A stretch of 64,000 nt of DNA. Origin: Rhizobium sullae. GTDB lineage: Bacteria > Pseudomonadota > Alphaproteobacteria > Rhizobiales > Rhizobiaceae. Shown here in pieces: positions 45,479-53,440 of the stretch. The notes beneath the pieces were generated by a model. It had not been told where the DNA came from and searched no databases. It saw only the letters and a list, made by a program, of their open reading frames with translations. Made by a program: the position numbers and the translations under genes. Location of the stretch: positions 620,001-684,000 of the forward strand of contig NZ_CP104144.1 of the NCBI RefSeq assembly GCF_025200715.1. The letters are read 5' to 3'. The number at the start of each line of letters is the position of its first letter. The first letter of the stretch is position 1.

Positions 45479-45494
45479 GGATATTATAATATCC
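45479..45494. promoter_or_regulatory. VapBC operator palindrome
   Basis: GGATATTATAATATCC, a perfect 16-bp palindrome 19 bases before the vapB start. The AT-rich centre may also contain the -10 element. Confidence 0.7.
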
Positions 45495-45699
45495 AAAATC
45501 GCATATGCTTGCAACGAGACTCAGCCGCAAGCCTTCGCCAACTCATTCGATATGATCTGAGTTCTATAAATCGCTGTTATCCCACTTTCAGTCCGTAGGT
45601 GGTATATCTGTAGTGAAATGGCTGATGCTTCATCATCAACGGAGACGACTGCGATCTTCGCGCGCGGAACACAATCCAGTGCTTTGGCGCTGAAATACT

Positions 45700-45724
45700 G
45701 GAACTTTTCAGGCTGTGATCAGTT
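45700..45724 (+). promoter_or_regulatory. EcfG-type promoter of the Ku-LigD operon
   Basis: GGAAC (45700-45704), 16 bases, AGTT (45721-45724); 40 bases before the first ATG of the operon. Confidence 0.55.
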
Positions 45725-45764
45725 AAGAAGCTTGGATCAGGAGAAATCTTGAGAGGGCGTCTGC

Positions 45765-46034
45765 ATGCCGAACCTCCGGAAAATGGATCCAAAGAACAGG
45801 AAGTTCGATCCGCGCGACCGGCTGATCGTGGCGCTCTATGCGCAGCTGAAGGCAGAGCGGGAAACGCGCGAAACGCTGGAATGGGTGATACGCAACGGCG
45901 CGCTATCAGACGACGTGCTCGAAGCGATCGCTTCCGACCCCGTGCGGCCCGTTACCAGCGACGATATCGCTTCCGTCGAAAAGATCATCGCGCTGGACGA
46001 GCGCCGCAAGGCAGCGCCGCGCGATGAGGACTAA
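45765..46034 (+). CDS. Small protein at the head of the Ku-LigD operon (89 aa)
   Basis: An acidic/basic helical protein (MDPKNRKFDPRDRLIVALYA, then QLKAERETRETLEWVIRNG). ATG 45765 follows GAGAGGG; ATG 45783 is possible. It is the first gene after the promoter and lies 13 bases before the DUF2188-like gene. Family not recognised. Its place suggests a stress- or repair-linked accessory role. Confidence 0.6.
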   Translation: MPNLRKMDPKNRKFDPRDRLIVALYAQLKAERETRETLEWVIRNGALSDDVLEAIASDPVRPVTSDDIASVEKIIALDERRKAAPRDED

Positions 46035-46047
46035 AGAGAGGACTGGA

Positions 46048-46281
46048 ATGATGGTCGACATCACCTATCAGATCGTGCCCCATGACGCGGGCTGGGCATA
46101 CAAGCTCGGCGGCACGCTCTCGGAAACCTATGCGACCGTGGAAGAGGCGATCAATCACGCTAAACACGCAGCGGCCCGCCAGAAGATCGGCAACGGCGAC
46201 GCCACATTGGCTTTCCCAGCACCGGACGGCGGGTGGAGCTTCATGCCGCTTGAAACGGACAAGAGTGGAAGCAGGCTCTGA
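46048..46281 (+). CDS. DUF2188-like small protein
   Basis: A 77-residue protein (MVDITYQIVPHDAGWAYKLG, TYATVEEAINHAKHAAARQK, GGWSFMPLETD). The beta-strand/helix pattern with HDAGWAYKLGG...AxxxAKxxA is that of DUF2188 proteins, which often sit by Ku and LigD genes. Tandem ATGs at 46048/46051 follow GAGGACTGG. Function unknown. Confidence 0.65.
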   Translation: MMVDITYQIVPHDAGWAYKLGGTLSETYATVEEAINHAKHAAARQKIGNGDATLAFPAPDGGWSFMPLETDKSGSRL

Positions 46282-46302
46282 CCGGTAGCATAGGAGACGA
46301 GC

Positions 46303-47148
46303 ATGGCAGCGCGGGCAAGCTGGAAAGGTCATTTGAAGATCGGCGATCTTGTCTGCGCCGTCGGACTCTATACGGCGATCTCTTCATCGGACCGCGTCTC
46401 CTTCAATATCATCAACCGGAAGACCGGCCATCGCGTCGAGCGTCAGTTCGTGGATAGCGAGACGGGCAAGCCGGTGGAGCGCGAGGACCAAGTCAAGGGC
46501 TACCGCATGGAGAATGGCGAGTACATCGTCATTGAAGGCGACGAGATCGCCAGCATCATGCCGGAAAGCGACAAGGTAATGGACGTTCAGGGCTTCATTG
46601 CCCTCGATGAAATCGACAAGCTCTATTTCGACCGTCCTTACTATCTCGCGCCAGTCGATGAGCATGACGAGGAGGCGTTGCGCCTGATTGCCAGGAGCAT
46701 GCGCGAGAACAACGTCGCAGCGCTTGCCGAGGCCGTGCTTTTTCGGCGCAACCGGACGCTGCTGATCCGCCCGCGCGACGACTGCGTCGTCGCGACGATG
46801 CTGAACTTCGACTACGAGGTTCGTTCTGCCGGTCCCATCTTCAAGGACATTCCCGATATCAAATTCGACAAGGAAATGCTTGAGCTTGCCGGCCATATCA
46901 TCGGCACGAAGCAGACTGCATTCGAGCCGGGCGAGTACGAGGACCGCTACGAGGCGGCGCTGACCGAACTGGTGAAGGCCAAGATCGAGGGCAGAGTGCT
47001 GCCGAAGAGGAAGCCGAAGCCGGAAGGCAAGGTCGTCGATCTGATGGAGGCGCTGCGCCAGAGCGCCAAGATGAGTGGAAAGAAAGCACCTGCGAAAGGG
47101 ACGGCGCAGCGCAGCGCCTCTGATAGCCGACGCAAGAAGGCTAGCTAA
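46303..47148 (+). CDS. ku: Ku homodimer DNA end-binding protein
   Basis: A 281-residue bacterial Ku that encircles broken DNA ends and recruits LigD. The Ku core is clear: ASWKGHLKIGDLVCAVGLYT, NIINRKTGHRVERQFVDSET, EDQVKGYRMENGEYIVIEGD, ALDEIDKLYFDRPYYLAP and RENNVAALAEAVLFRRNRTL. The C-terminal tail is Lys/Arg-rich (KRKPKPEGKVVDLMEALRQ..., SDSRRKKAS), as in Ku proteins that slide on DNA and bind LigD. It is followed after 2 bases by ligD in one operon. Confidence 0.95.
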   Translation: MAARASWKGHLKIGDLVCAVGLYTAISSSDRVSFNIINRKTGHRVERQFVDSETGKPVEREDQVKGYRMENGEYIVIEGDEIASIMPESDKVMDVQGFIALDEIDKLYFDRPYYLAPVDEHDEEALRLIARSMRENNVAALAEAVLFRRNRTLLIRPRDDCVVATMLNFDYEVRSAGPIFKDIPDIKFDKEMLELAGHIIGTKQTAFEPGEYEDRYEAALTELVKAKIEGRVLPKRKPKPEGKVVDLMEALRQSAKMSGKKAPAKGTAQRSASDSRRKKAS

Positions 47149-47150
47149 CC

Positions 47151-49652
47151 ATGGCGCTTGAAACCTATCAGGCAAAACGCAACTTCGGAGCCACACCCGA
47201 ACCGCGCGGCGCCAAAGGCCGCAGTCCGGGAAACAGTTTCGTCATTCAAAAGCACGATGCTACGCGGCTGCATTACGACTTCCGGCTGGAGATGGACGGC
47301 GTCTTGAAAAGCTGGGCGGTGACCAGGGGACCGAGCCTCAACCCGGAGGACAAGCGCCTTGCGGTGCATGTCGAAGACCATCCGCTTTCCTATGGCGATT
47401 TCGAAGGCATCATCCCGAAGGGCCAATATGGCGGCGGGACGGTGATCGTCTGGGACCGCGGTACCTGGACACCGCTCGGCGATGCGAAGAAGGCCTATCG
47501 AAAGGGCCATATCGAATTCGAGCTTGATGGCGAAAAGCTTAAGGGCCGCTGGCATCTGGTGCGAATGCACGGGCAGCCGGGCGAAAAGCATGAGAACTGG
47601 CTGCTGATCAAGGGAGACGACACCGAAGCCCGCCACGACGGCAAGGATATTTTGAAACAACGGCCGGAATCGGCAAAGACCGGACGGCGGATAGAAGAGG
47701 TTGCTAAGAACCCGACCGATACCTGGAACTCCAAGCCGAAGGGCGACGGCAAGGCTGTAGCGGCAAAGACCAAGAAGGCCGGGCGGCAAATACATGATTG
47801 GCCCAAAGGCGCCAGGAAGGCGGCGATGCCGGATTTCGTGGAGCCGACGCTTGCCAAGCTGAAGGCCAAGCCGCCGGCCGGCGACGGCTGGATCCACGAG
47901 ATCAAATTCGATGGTTATCGGCTGCAGATCCGGATCGAAAACGGCGAAGTGAAGATGCTGACCCGTACTGGGCTTGATTGGACGGAAAAGTTCGGCAAGG
48001 ACATCGCCGATGCTTTCAAGGCATTGCCGATTCAATCGGCGATTATGGACGGCGAGCTTGTCGTCGAGCAAGATAGCGGCGCTTCCGATTTCTCAGCGCT
48101 TCAGCAGGACTTGAGCCAGAGGCGCTACGATCGTTTCGTCTTCTACACCTTTGATCTGATCTATCTCGACGGCCATGACCTGAGGGACGTGCCGCTGATC
48201 GAGCGCAAGCGTCTGCTTGAAAAGATGTTGCCTGCCGGGAACGACAAGCTGCGTTACAGCGAGCATTTCGACGAGAACGGCAGCCTGGTTCTGGATCACG
48301 TCTGCAGGCTGAGCCTGGAGGGCGTTGTCTCAAAGCAGCGAGATAGCACATATACTTCGGGCCGCAGGGGCGAGTGGATTAAGGCCAAGTGCTCGCAGCG
48401 GCAGGAGCTTGTCATCGGTGGTTATGTGCCATCGACCTCGATGAAAAATGCGATCGGCTCGTTGGCGATGGGTTTCTACGACAACGGCAAGCTGAAGCAT
48501 GTCGGGCGCGTCGGCACTGGCTATACGGCGACGGTCGCCCAGGATCTCTATGAGCGGCTTTCGAAAATCGAGCAGGAGGAGAACTCCTTCGACGACAGGC
48601 TGACGCCGGAGGAACGCCGGGAGCTTGTTTACGTGAAGCCGGAGCTTGTCGCGGAAGTGGAATTTCGCGCCTGGTCCTCCGATGATAAACTGCGGCATGC
48701 CGCGTTCCGCGGTTTGCGTGAGGACAAGCTGGCGAAGGACGTGGTGCGTGAGATGGAAAAGACCACCGCAAAGAACCTGCCGAAATCGACTGTCACGCTG
48801 ACGCACCCGGATCGCATCTACTGGCCGGATGAAGGGGTGACCAAGGAGGGGCTTGTCAATTATTACGCGCAGGTCTGGCGCTTCATGGAGCCTTACGTCG
48901 TCAATCGTCCTCTAGCTCTGCTGCGTCTGCCGGACGGTGTCGAGGGGCATCAGCGTTTCTTCCAAAAACACGCCTGGAAGGGCATGAACGAGAATATCGA
49001 GCAGATTACCGACCCGAAGGACAGGGGCGGCGAAAAACTCCTGCGCATCACCGATTTCGATGGCGTGGTGGCACTGGTGCAATCGGCCGTCCTGGAAATC
49101 CATCCCTGGGGGACGACGACGGATAGCTGGGAGAAGCCGGACATGATTACCATGGATCTCGATCCCGGCGGCGAGGTTCCGTGGGAGAGTGTCATCGCTG
49201 CCGCCCTGGAAATTAAAGAGCGCCTGGAAGCGGAAGGGCTTGCCGGCTTCGTCAAGACGTCCGGCGGCAAAGGACTGCATGTGGTCACGCCGCTGAAGCC
49301 GAAAGCAGGCTGGGCGGAGGTGAAGGCCTTTGCGAAACGGCTGGCGGATAGCATGGCTGCAGAAAATCCGGACCGTTACATCGCCAAGGCGACGAAAGCC
49401 GAGCGCACCGGCAAGATCTTCATCGACTACCTGCGCAATGGCCGCGGCAACACCGCAGTCGCCGCCTATTCGACGCGTGCCCGACCAGGAGCGACAGTCT
49501 CGATGCCACTTGAATGGAGCGAACTCACCGCCGATATTGGCCCGGCCTACTTCACCGTCGACAACACGCCGCCGCGGCTCGACGCGCTGCCGAAGGACCC
49601 GTGGGATGGGTTCTTCGCGGCCGCAAAGCCGCTTGAGAAGAGGAAACGGTAG
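47151..49652 (+). CDS. ligD: Multifunctional DNA ligase D, operon partner of Ku
   Basis: An 833-residue LigD with the same domain order as the first copy: phosphoesterase ([15 protein letters not shown] about 36-50), ligase (nucleotidyl-Lys about 252 in [21 protein letters not shown]) and polymerase (DLDPGG, Asp about 669/671; [18 protein letters not shown]). The linker between phosphoesterase and ligase is shorter than in the copy at 1.3 kb. The ATG lies 2 bases after the Ku stop. With Ku it forms a complete end-joining machine that can trim, fill and seal. Confidence 0.95.
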   Translation: MALETYQAKRNFGATPEPRGAKGRSPGNSFVIQKHDATRLHYDFRLEMDGVLKSWAVTRGPSLNPEDKRLAVHVEDHPLSYGDFEGIIPKGQYGGGTVIVWDRGTWTPLGDAKKAYRKGHIEFELDGEKLKGRWHLVRMHGQPGEKHENWLLIKGDDTEARHDGKDILKQRPESAKTGRRIEEVAKNPTDTWNSKPKGDGKAVAAKTKKAGRQIHDWPKGARKAAMPDFVEPTLAKLKAKPPAGDGWIHEIKFDGYRLQIRIENGEVKMLTRTGLDWTEKFGKDIADAFKALPIQSAIMDGELVVEQDSGASDFSALQQDLSQRRYDRFVFYTFDLIYLDGHDLRDVPLIERKRLLEKMLPAGNDKLRYSEHFDENGSLVLDHVCRLSLEGVVSKQRDSTYTSGRRGEWIKAKCSQRQELVIGGYVPSTSMKNAIGSLAMGFYDNGKLKHVGRVGTGYTATVAQDLYERLSKIEQEENSFDDRLTPEERRELVYVKPELVAEVEFRAWSSDDKLRHAAFRGLREDKLAKDVVREMEKTTAKNLPKSTVTLTHPDRIYWPDEGVTKEGLVNYYAQVWRFMEPYVVNRPLALLRLPDGVEGHQRFFQKHAWKGMNENIEQITDPKDRGGEKLLRITDFDGVVALVQSAVLEIHPWGTTTDSWEKPDMITMDLDPGGEVPWESVIAAALEIKERLEAEGLAGFVKTSGGKGLHVVTPLKPKAGWAEVKAFAKRLADSMAAENPDRYIAKATKAERTGKIFIDYLRNGRGNTAVAAYSTRARPGATVSMPLEWSELTADIGPAYFTVDNTPPRLDALPKDPWDGFFAAAKPLEKRKR

Positions 49653-49681
49653 GCTCCCAGCGCAACCGCTCGCGGCGAATG

Positions 49682-49725
49682 CCTTCTCCCCACTGGGGAG
49701 AAGGTCCGGCAGGCGGATGAGGGGG
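49682..49725. repeat. Dispersed rhizobial palindromic repeat
   Basis: CCTTCTCCCC-ACT-GGGGAGAAGG, followed by TCCGGCAGGCGGATGAGGGG. This is the common alphaproteobacterial intergenic hairpin repeat, found in hundreds of copies in rhizobia. Here it separates the convergent ligD and fdhA genes and can serve as a terminator for both. Confidence 0.75.
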
Positions 49726-49774
49726 GTCGCAAGTTCGACTTCGCCTCGTTCCGTCGTCGCTCACCCCGCTCCGT

Positions 49775-50965
49775 TCACGCCGCCTTCGCCACTTCGCCAT
49801 GCGGGTCGAGTACGAATTTCGTGGCGGCTCCCTGGTCGAAGCTCTCATAGCCTTGCGCGGCATCCTCGAGCGAAATCACCTTCGCGTTGACAATGTCGGC
49901 GATCGGCAGGCGGTCGTGGAGGATCGCCTGCATGAGCTGGCGATTGTATTTCAGGACGGGTGTCTGGCCGGTGTGAAAGGATTGCGCCTTTGCCCAACCG
50001 AGGCCGAAACGGAGGGAGAGGTTGCCATGCTTGGCGGCATTGTCGGCGGCGCCTGGATCTTCGGTGACGTAGAGGCCCGGAATGCCGATCGAGCCTGCTG
50101 CGCGGGTGATCTCCATCATCTGATTGAGGACGATTGCCGGCTGCTCGCCGCCTGAATGGCCGCGGGCTTCGAAGCCGACGGCATCAATGGCACTGTCGAC
50201 CTCATTGCTGCCGACGACCTGAGCGATCATGTCACCGAGGCGGTCGCTCTTCGAAAGGTCGATCGGTTCGAAGCCGACCTTGGCGGCATGTGCCAGACGA
50301 TCCTTGTTGAAATCGCCGACCATGACGACGGCAGCACCGAGGATGCGGGCAGACGCGGCAGCGGCCATTCCGACCGGACCGGCGCCTGCGACATAGACGG
50401 TCGAGCCGACGCCGACGCCGGCGCGCACTGCCCCGTGGAAGCCGGTTGGAAGGATGTCGGAAAGCATGGTGAGATCGCGGATCTTCGCCATCGCCTGATC
50501 TCGGTCGGGGAGTTTTAGCAGGTTGAAGTCGGCGTAGGGTACCGTCACGTAGCGGGCCTGCCCGCCGATCCAGCCACCCATATCGACGTAGCCATAAGCG
50601 CCGCCGGCACGCGCCGGATTGACCGTCAGGCAGACGCCGGTGTCCTGCGATTTGCAGCAGCGGCAGCGGCCGCAGGCGACGTTGAAGGGCACGGAAACGA
50701 TATCGCCGACGCTCAGCATTTCGACGTCGACGCCCTTTTCGATGATCTCGCCGGTGATTTCGTGGCCGAGAACGAGGCCGGGCATAGCCGTCGTGCGGCC
50801 GCGAACCATATGCTGGTCGGAGCCGCAGATATTCGTAGAGATTACCTTGAGGATGACGCCGTGCTCGATACGGCGGCCATCCGGCGCTTCCAGTTTCGGA
50901 TCATCGATGTCGCGGACTTCGACTTTGCCGGGCCTTAGATAGACAACGCCTCGGTTTTTGCTCAT
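49775..50965 (-). CDS. fdhA: Glutathione-independent formaldehyde dehydrogenase
   Basis: A 396-residue zinc-dependent medium-chain dehydrogenase. Catalytic-zinc Cys in STNICGSDQHMVRG, His-Glu in LGHEITGEI, a structural-zinc cluster (CGRCRCCKSQDTGVC), and NAD loop YVAGAGPVGMAAAASARILG are present. The long Asn/Gly insert (HSGGEQPAIVLNQMMEI) is typical of FdhA with tightly bound NAD. ATG 50965 (MSKNRGVVYLRPG) follows GGAGGAG. Oxidises formaldehyde without glutathione; at the end of the minus-strand stress block. Confidence 0.93.
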   Translation of the reverse strand: MSKNRGVVYLRPGKVEVRDIDDPKLEAPDGRRIEHGVILKVISTNICGSDQHMVRGRTTAMPGLVLGHEITGEIIEKGVDVEMLSVGDIVSVPFNVACGRCRCCKSQDTGVCLTVNPARAGGAYGYVDMGGWIGGQARYVTVPYADFNLLKLPDRDQAMAKIRDLTMLSDILPTGFHGAVRAGVGVGSTVYVAGAGPVGMAAAASARILGAAVVMVGDFNKDRLAHAAKVGFEPIDLSKSDRLGDMIAQVVGSNEVDSAIDAVGFEARGHSGGEQPAIVLNQMMEITRAAGSIGIPGLYVTEDPGAADNAAKHGNLSLRFGLGWAKAQSFHTGQTPVLKYNRQLMQAILHDRLPIADIVNAKVISLEDAAQGYESFDQGAATKFVLDPHGEVAKAA

Positions 50966-51101
50966 TTTCATCTCCTCCATTGAAAATGTGACCAGCCATG
51001 CATGGCTCCTCTCCATGCAGGCCTCTTCGGACAGAATAGTGCAGAACGGCCGGCGCGCCGTTCCGTTTACGACGGTTTGGGGCTGGAAATGGCCGCTACG
51101 C

Positions 51102-51917
51102 TCAGCGGGATCTCGGCGACCTCGGCTTTTCGTCCTCCGCGGCCAAGCTCTTCTTCAGGGCATCCATGATGTTGATGACATTGCCGGTCGATTTAACGGC
51201 GGGGCGCTTTGTTGCCGGTGGAGCCTGCTTGAGGCTCTTCGTTTTGTTGCGGATCATTGTCCTCAGCCGTTTCTGGATTGGATCCTGCACCATGGAGGCG
51301 CTCCACTCCTTCGTCTCTTCCTTGACAAGGCGCTTCATCATGGCAAGCAGCTTGGTATCAACCTTGGCATCGATATCGAGATGCGAGACCGGCTCTCGCA
51401 ATTCGTTGCCGTAATGTAGCGTCCAGAGAATGATGCCCTTGCCTTGAGGCTCCAGAAGGACGGCCCGTTCGCGGCGATACAGCACCAGCCTTGCGATGCC
51501 GACCACATTGTTTGCCCTCATCGCCTCGCGAATGACGCAGAAGGCCTCGGTACCGACCTTGTCTTCCGGCGCCAGAAAATGCGGCTTGTCGTACCAGATC
51601 CAGTCGATCGAGCCGCGCGGCACGAAGGTGTCGATGTCGATGGTGCGGGTGCTTTCAAGCTCGACCTCCTCGATCTCCTCGTCTTCGAGGATGACGTAAT
51701 CGTCCTCACCCTTCGGATAGCCCTTGACCTGCTCCTTCTCGGGCACGGCCTTGTGGGTGACGCTGTCAACGTAGCGGCTTTCGACCCGGTTGCTGGTCTT
51801 GCGATTGAGAACATGAAAGCGGACTTTGTTGCTCTCGGTCGTGGCCGGCGTCAGCGAGACGGACGCCGTGACGAGTGACAGCTTGAGATAGCCTTTCCAG
51901 AATGTCTGCCGCGCCAT
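51102..51917 (-). CDS. ku: Second Ku protein
   Basis: A 271-residue Ku (QTFWKGYLKLSLVTASVSLT, RFHVLNRKTSNRVESRYVDS, EKEQVKGYPKGEDDYVILED, RGSIDWIWYDKPHFLAPEDK, ANNVVGIARLVLYRRERAVL). Its sequence is clearly diverged from the Ku at 46.3 kb, and its C-terminal tail (VINIMDALKKSLAAEDEKPR) differs. ATG 51917 follows AAGGAG. No ligD adjoins it, so it may pair with a LigD in trans or form hetero-dimers, as reported for Sinorhizobium Ku3/Ku4. Confidence 0.94.
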   Translation of the reverse strand: MARQTFWKGYLKLSLVTASVSLTPATTESNKVRFHVLNRKTSNRVESRYVDSVTHKAVPEKEQVKGYPKGEDDYVILEDEEIEEVELESTRTIDIDTFVPRGSIDWIWYDKPHFLAPEDKVGTEAFCVIREAMRANNVVGIARLVLYRRERAVLLEPQGKGIILWTLHYGNELREPVSHLDIDAKVDTKLLAMMKRLVKEETKEWSASMVQDPIQKRLRTMIRNKTKSLKQAPPATKRPAVKSTGNVINIMDALKKSLAAEDEKPRSPRSR

Positions 51918-51928
51918 GGGCGATCTCC

Positions 51929-52660
51929 TTAAGCCGCCTTGTCGAGTTCGGGATAGTGCCGGAAGATGCCATCCTCGTTGAAAGGAATGCGCCGCTCCGA
52001 TTTCAGATAGGCGGCGATGTTCGGACGCCTGGCCACCGCAACATGCAGGGCAGACAGTGCCGGATATGTCGTTTGATAACCCGCCATGCCATTCGGAAAC
52101 GCGTAGTTCAGGCCTTCGATGATCTGAAAGAGGGAGAGATCCACATAGGTAAGCGCATCGCCGAGGATATGTTGCGAGCCCTTCGGATTCTGCTGCAGCA
52201 CACGCTCGAAATAGCCAAGGAACTTCGGGACACGCTCCTTGATGAATTCGGCCGAGCGCGCCTTTGCCTCCTCCTTCTGATCCTCGTAGTAGAGCGAGGT
52301 GGCAATCGGATGATGCGTGTCATGCGCTTCGGCGACGAAATCGGTGATCGTGAGTTGCAAGCCGTTCAGCACGTACCGCAAGCCTTCATCCTCAGGCGCC
52401 AAATGAAGCTTCGGGCCAAGATAGAGCAGGATATTGGCGACGTGCGGGATGATGAGGTCGCCGTCCTTCAGGAAGGGCGGAGCAAACGGGATATGCGGCT
52501 CCGAGCCGCTTCGCATGAGCCTCATCATTGCGCTGGTACCCCGGCCGCTGCCGGATTCGCGTGTGACGTCGATATAGTCCGCGCCCGCCTCCTCCAGCGA
52601 CAGCCGGACAAATTCTCCGCGTCCCTGGATGCCATCCCAGTAATAAAGCTCGTAAGCCAT
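51929..52660 (-). CDS. Glutathione S-transferase-like protein
   Basis: A 243-residue GST. The thioredoxin-like N-terminal domain (MAYELYYWDGIQGRGEFVRL) carries the Tyr near residue 6-7, and LKDGDLIIPHVANILLYLG holds the cis-Pro and Ser/Asn loop. The C-terminal helical domain has DALTYVDLSLFQIIEGLNYA. ATG 52660 lies 8 bases after the DUF3175 stop and 11 bases before the Ku gene. Likely detoxifies electrophiles or peroxides; substrate unknown. Confidence 0.9.
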   Translation of the reverse strand: MAYELYYWDGIQGRGEFVRLSLEEAGADYIDVTRESGSGRGTSAMMRLMRSGSEPHIPFAPPFLKDGDLIIPHVANILLYLGPKLHLAPEDEGLRYVLNGLQLTITDFVAEAHDTHHPIATSLYYEDQKEEAKARSAEFIKERVPKFLGYFERVLQQNPKGSQHILGDALTYVDLSLFQIIEGLNYAFPNGMAGYQTTYPALSALHVAVARRPNIAAYLKSERRIPFNEDGIFRHYPELDKAA

Positions 52661-52668
52661 CCATTCCC

Positions 52669-52959
52669 TCAATGCCGGGTTTCGCGGCCGAAATCTTTCC
52701 GCAGTTCGTCCTTCGCCTGTTCAAGTGTGTCCTTTTGCTTCTTCGTCAACTGGTCACCGGCGCGATTGATGTAGAAAGTCAGCATCGACATGGCCGAGCG
52801 ATAGGGGCTTGACTTGCGGCGGTGGCTCGCCTCAGCCGATTGTTTGATCGAGCGGGCGATCTTCTTCGGATCGCTGGACGTGAAGACGCCCTCCTTAAGG
52901 TCCATGGCGTCACTGCGCTCGGTAACCTCTTGCGACCATTTCTTCTTCGCCTTGGTCAT
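52669..52959 (-). CDS. DUF3175 small protein
   Basis: A 96-residue helical basic protein (MTKAKKKWSQEVTERSDAMD, SDPKKIARSIKQSAEASHRR, SPYRSAMSMLTFYINRAGDQ). This is the complete DUF3175 pattern, common next to stress genes in rhizobia and pseudomonads. ATG 52959 follows GAGGAG. Function unknown; co-transcribed with the GST and Ku genes. Confidence 0.85.
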   Translation of the reverse strand: MTKAKKKWSQEVTERSDAMDLKEGVFTSSDPKKIARSIKQSAEASHRRKSSPYRSAMSMLTFYINRAGDQLTKKQKDTLEQAKDELRKDFGRETRH

Positions 52960-53013
52960 CGGCAAGCTCCTCGGTCCGGGACGGCGCACCTTCGAAGCGC
53001 GCCAGTCTAGCGA

Positions 53014-53328
53014 TCAGTGGTGGGTATGATGTTCGTTGCGTTTGCGCGTCGCGGCCGCTTTCTTGGCGGATGCAGAACGTTGGGCTGCCGAGCGCGACGC
53101 GGATGCTGCACCGCCCTTGCGGCCGCCTTTTTCGGAGGCTTCGTGCGTCTCCTTCTTGCCGCGGCCCGAACCGGACTTCTTCCCGCCGCCGCTTTCCTTG
53201 TTGACGGTGGCCCAGGCCCGGCGCTCTGCCTCCTGGTCGGAAACGCCACGTGCCTCGTAGCCTTCCTCGATGTGTTCGGCCTTGCGTTTTTGCTTGTCCG
53301 TATAAGCGGATTTGTCACCTCTTGGCAT
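53014..53328 (-). CDS. Small basic KGG-type/plasmid-stabilisation-like protein (104 aa)
   Basis: The N-terminal half (GDKSAYTDKQKRKAEHIEEG, then SDQEAERRAWATVNKESGGG) is the conserved part of small proteins often annotated as plasmid-stabilisation or general-stress proteins. The C-terminal half is Lys/Ala/Ser-rich (SASRSAAQRSASAKKAAATR) and could bind DNA. ATG 53328 follows GGAGG. It heads the minus-strand block after an EcfG-type promoter 33 bases away. Function unproven. Confidence 0.75.
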   Translation of the reverse strand: MPRGDKSAYTDKQKRKAEHIEEGYEARGVSDQEAERRAWATVNKESGGGKKSGSGRGKKETHEASEKGGRKGGAASASRSAAQRSASAKKAAATRKRNEHHTHH

Positions 53329-53360
53329 CTCTCTGCCTCCTCTCGTTGCAAAAGAACTTG

Positions 53361-53385
53361 AACCGCCAGGAACTGCAAAAGTTCC
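53361..53385 (-). promoter_or_regulatory. EcfG-type promoter of the minus-strand Ku block
   Basis: Minus strand: GGAAC (53385-53381), 17 bases, GTT (53363-53361); 33 bases before ATG 53328. The -35 element lies in a small palindrome GGAACT-GCAAA-AGTTCC (53369-53385). Confidence 0.55.
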
Positions 53386-53440
53386 AGCCTTTAGGCACCG
53401 AGTTCGGATATTGAAGCGGAAGCCAGGCGTTGGGTGGAAG

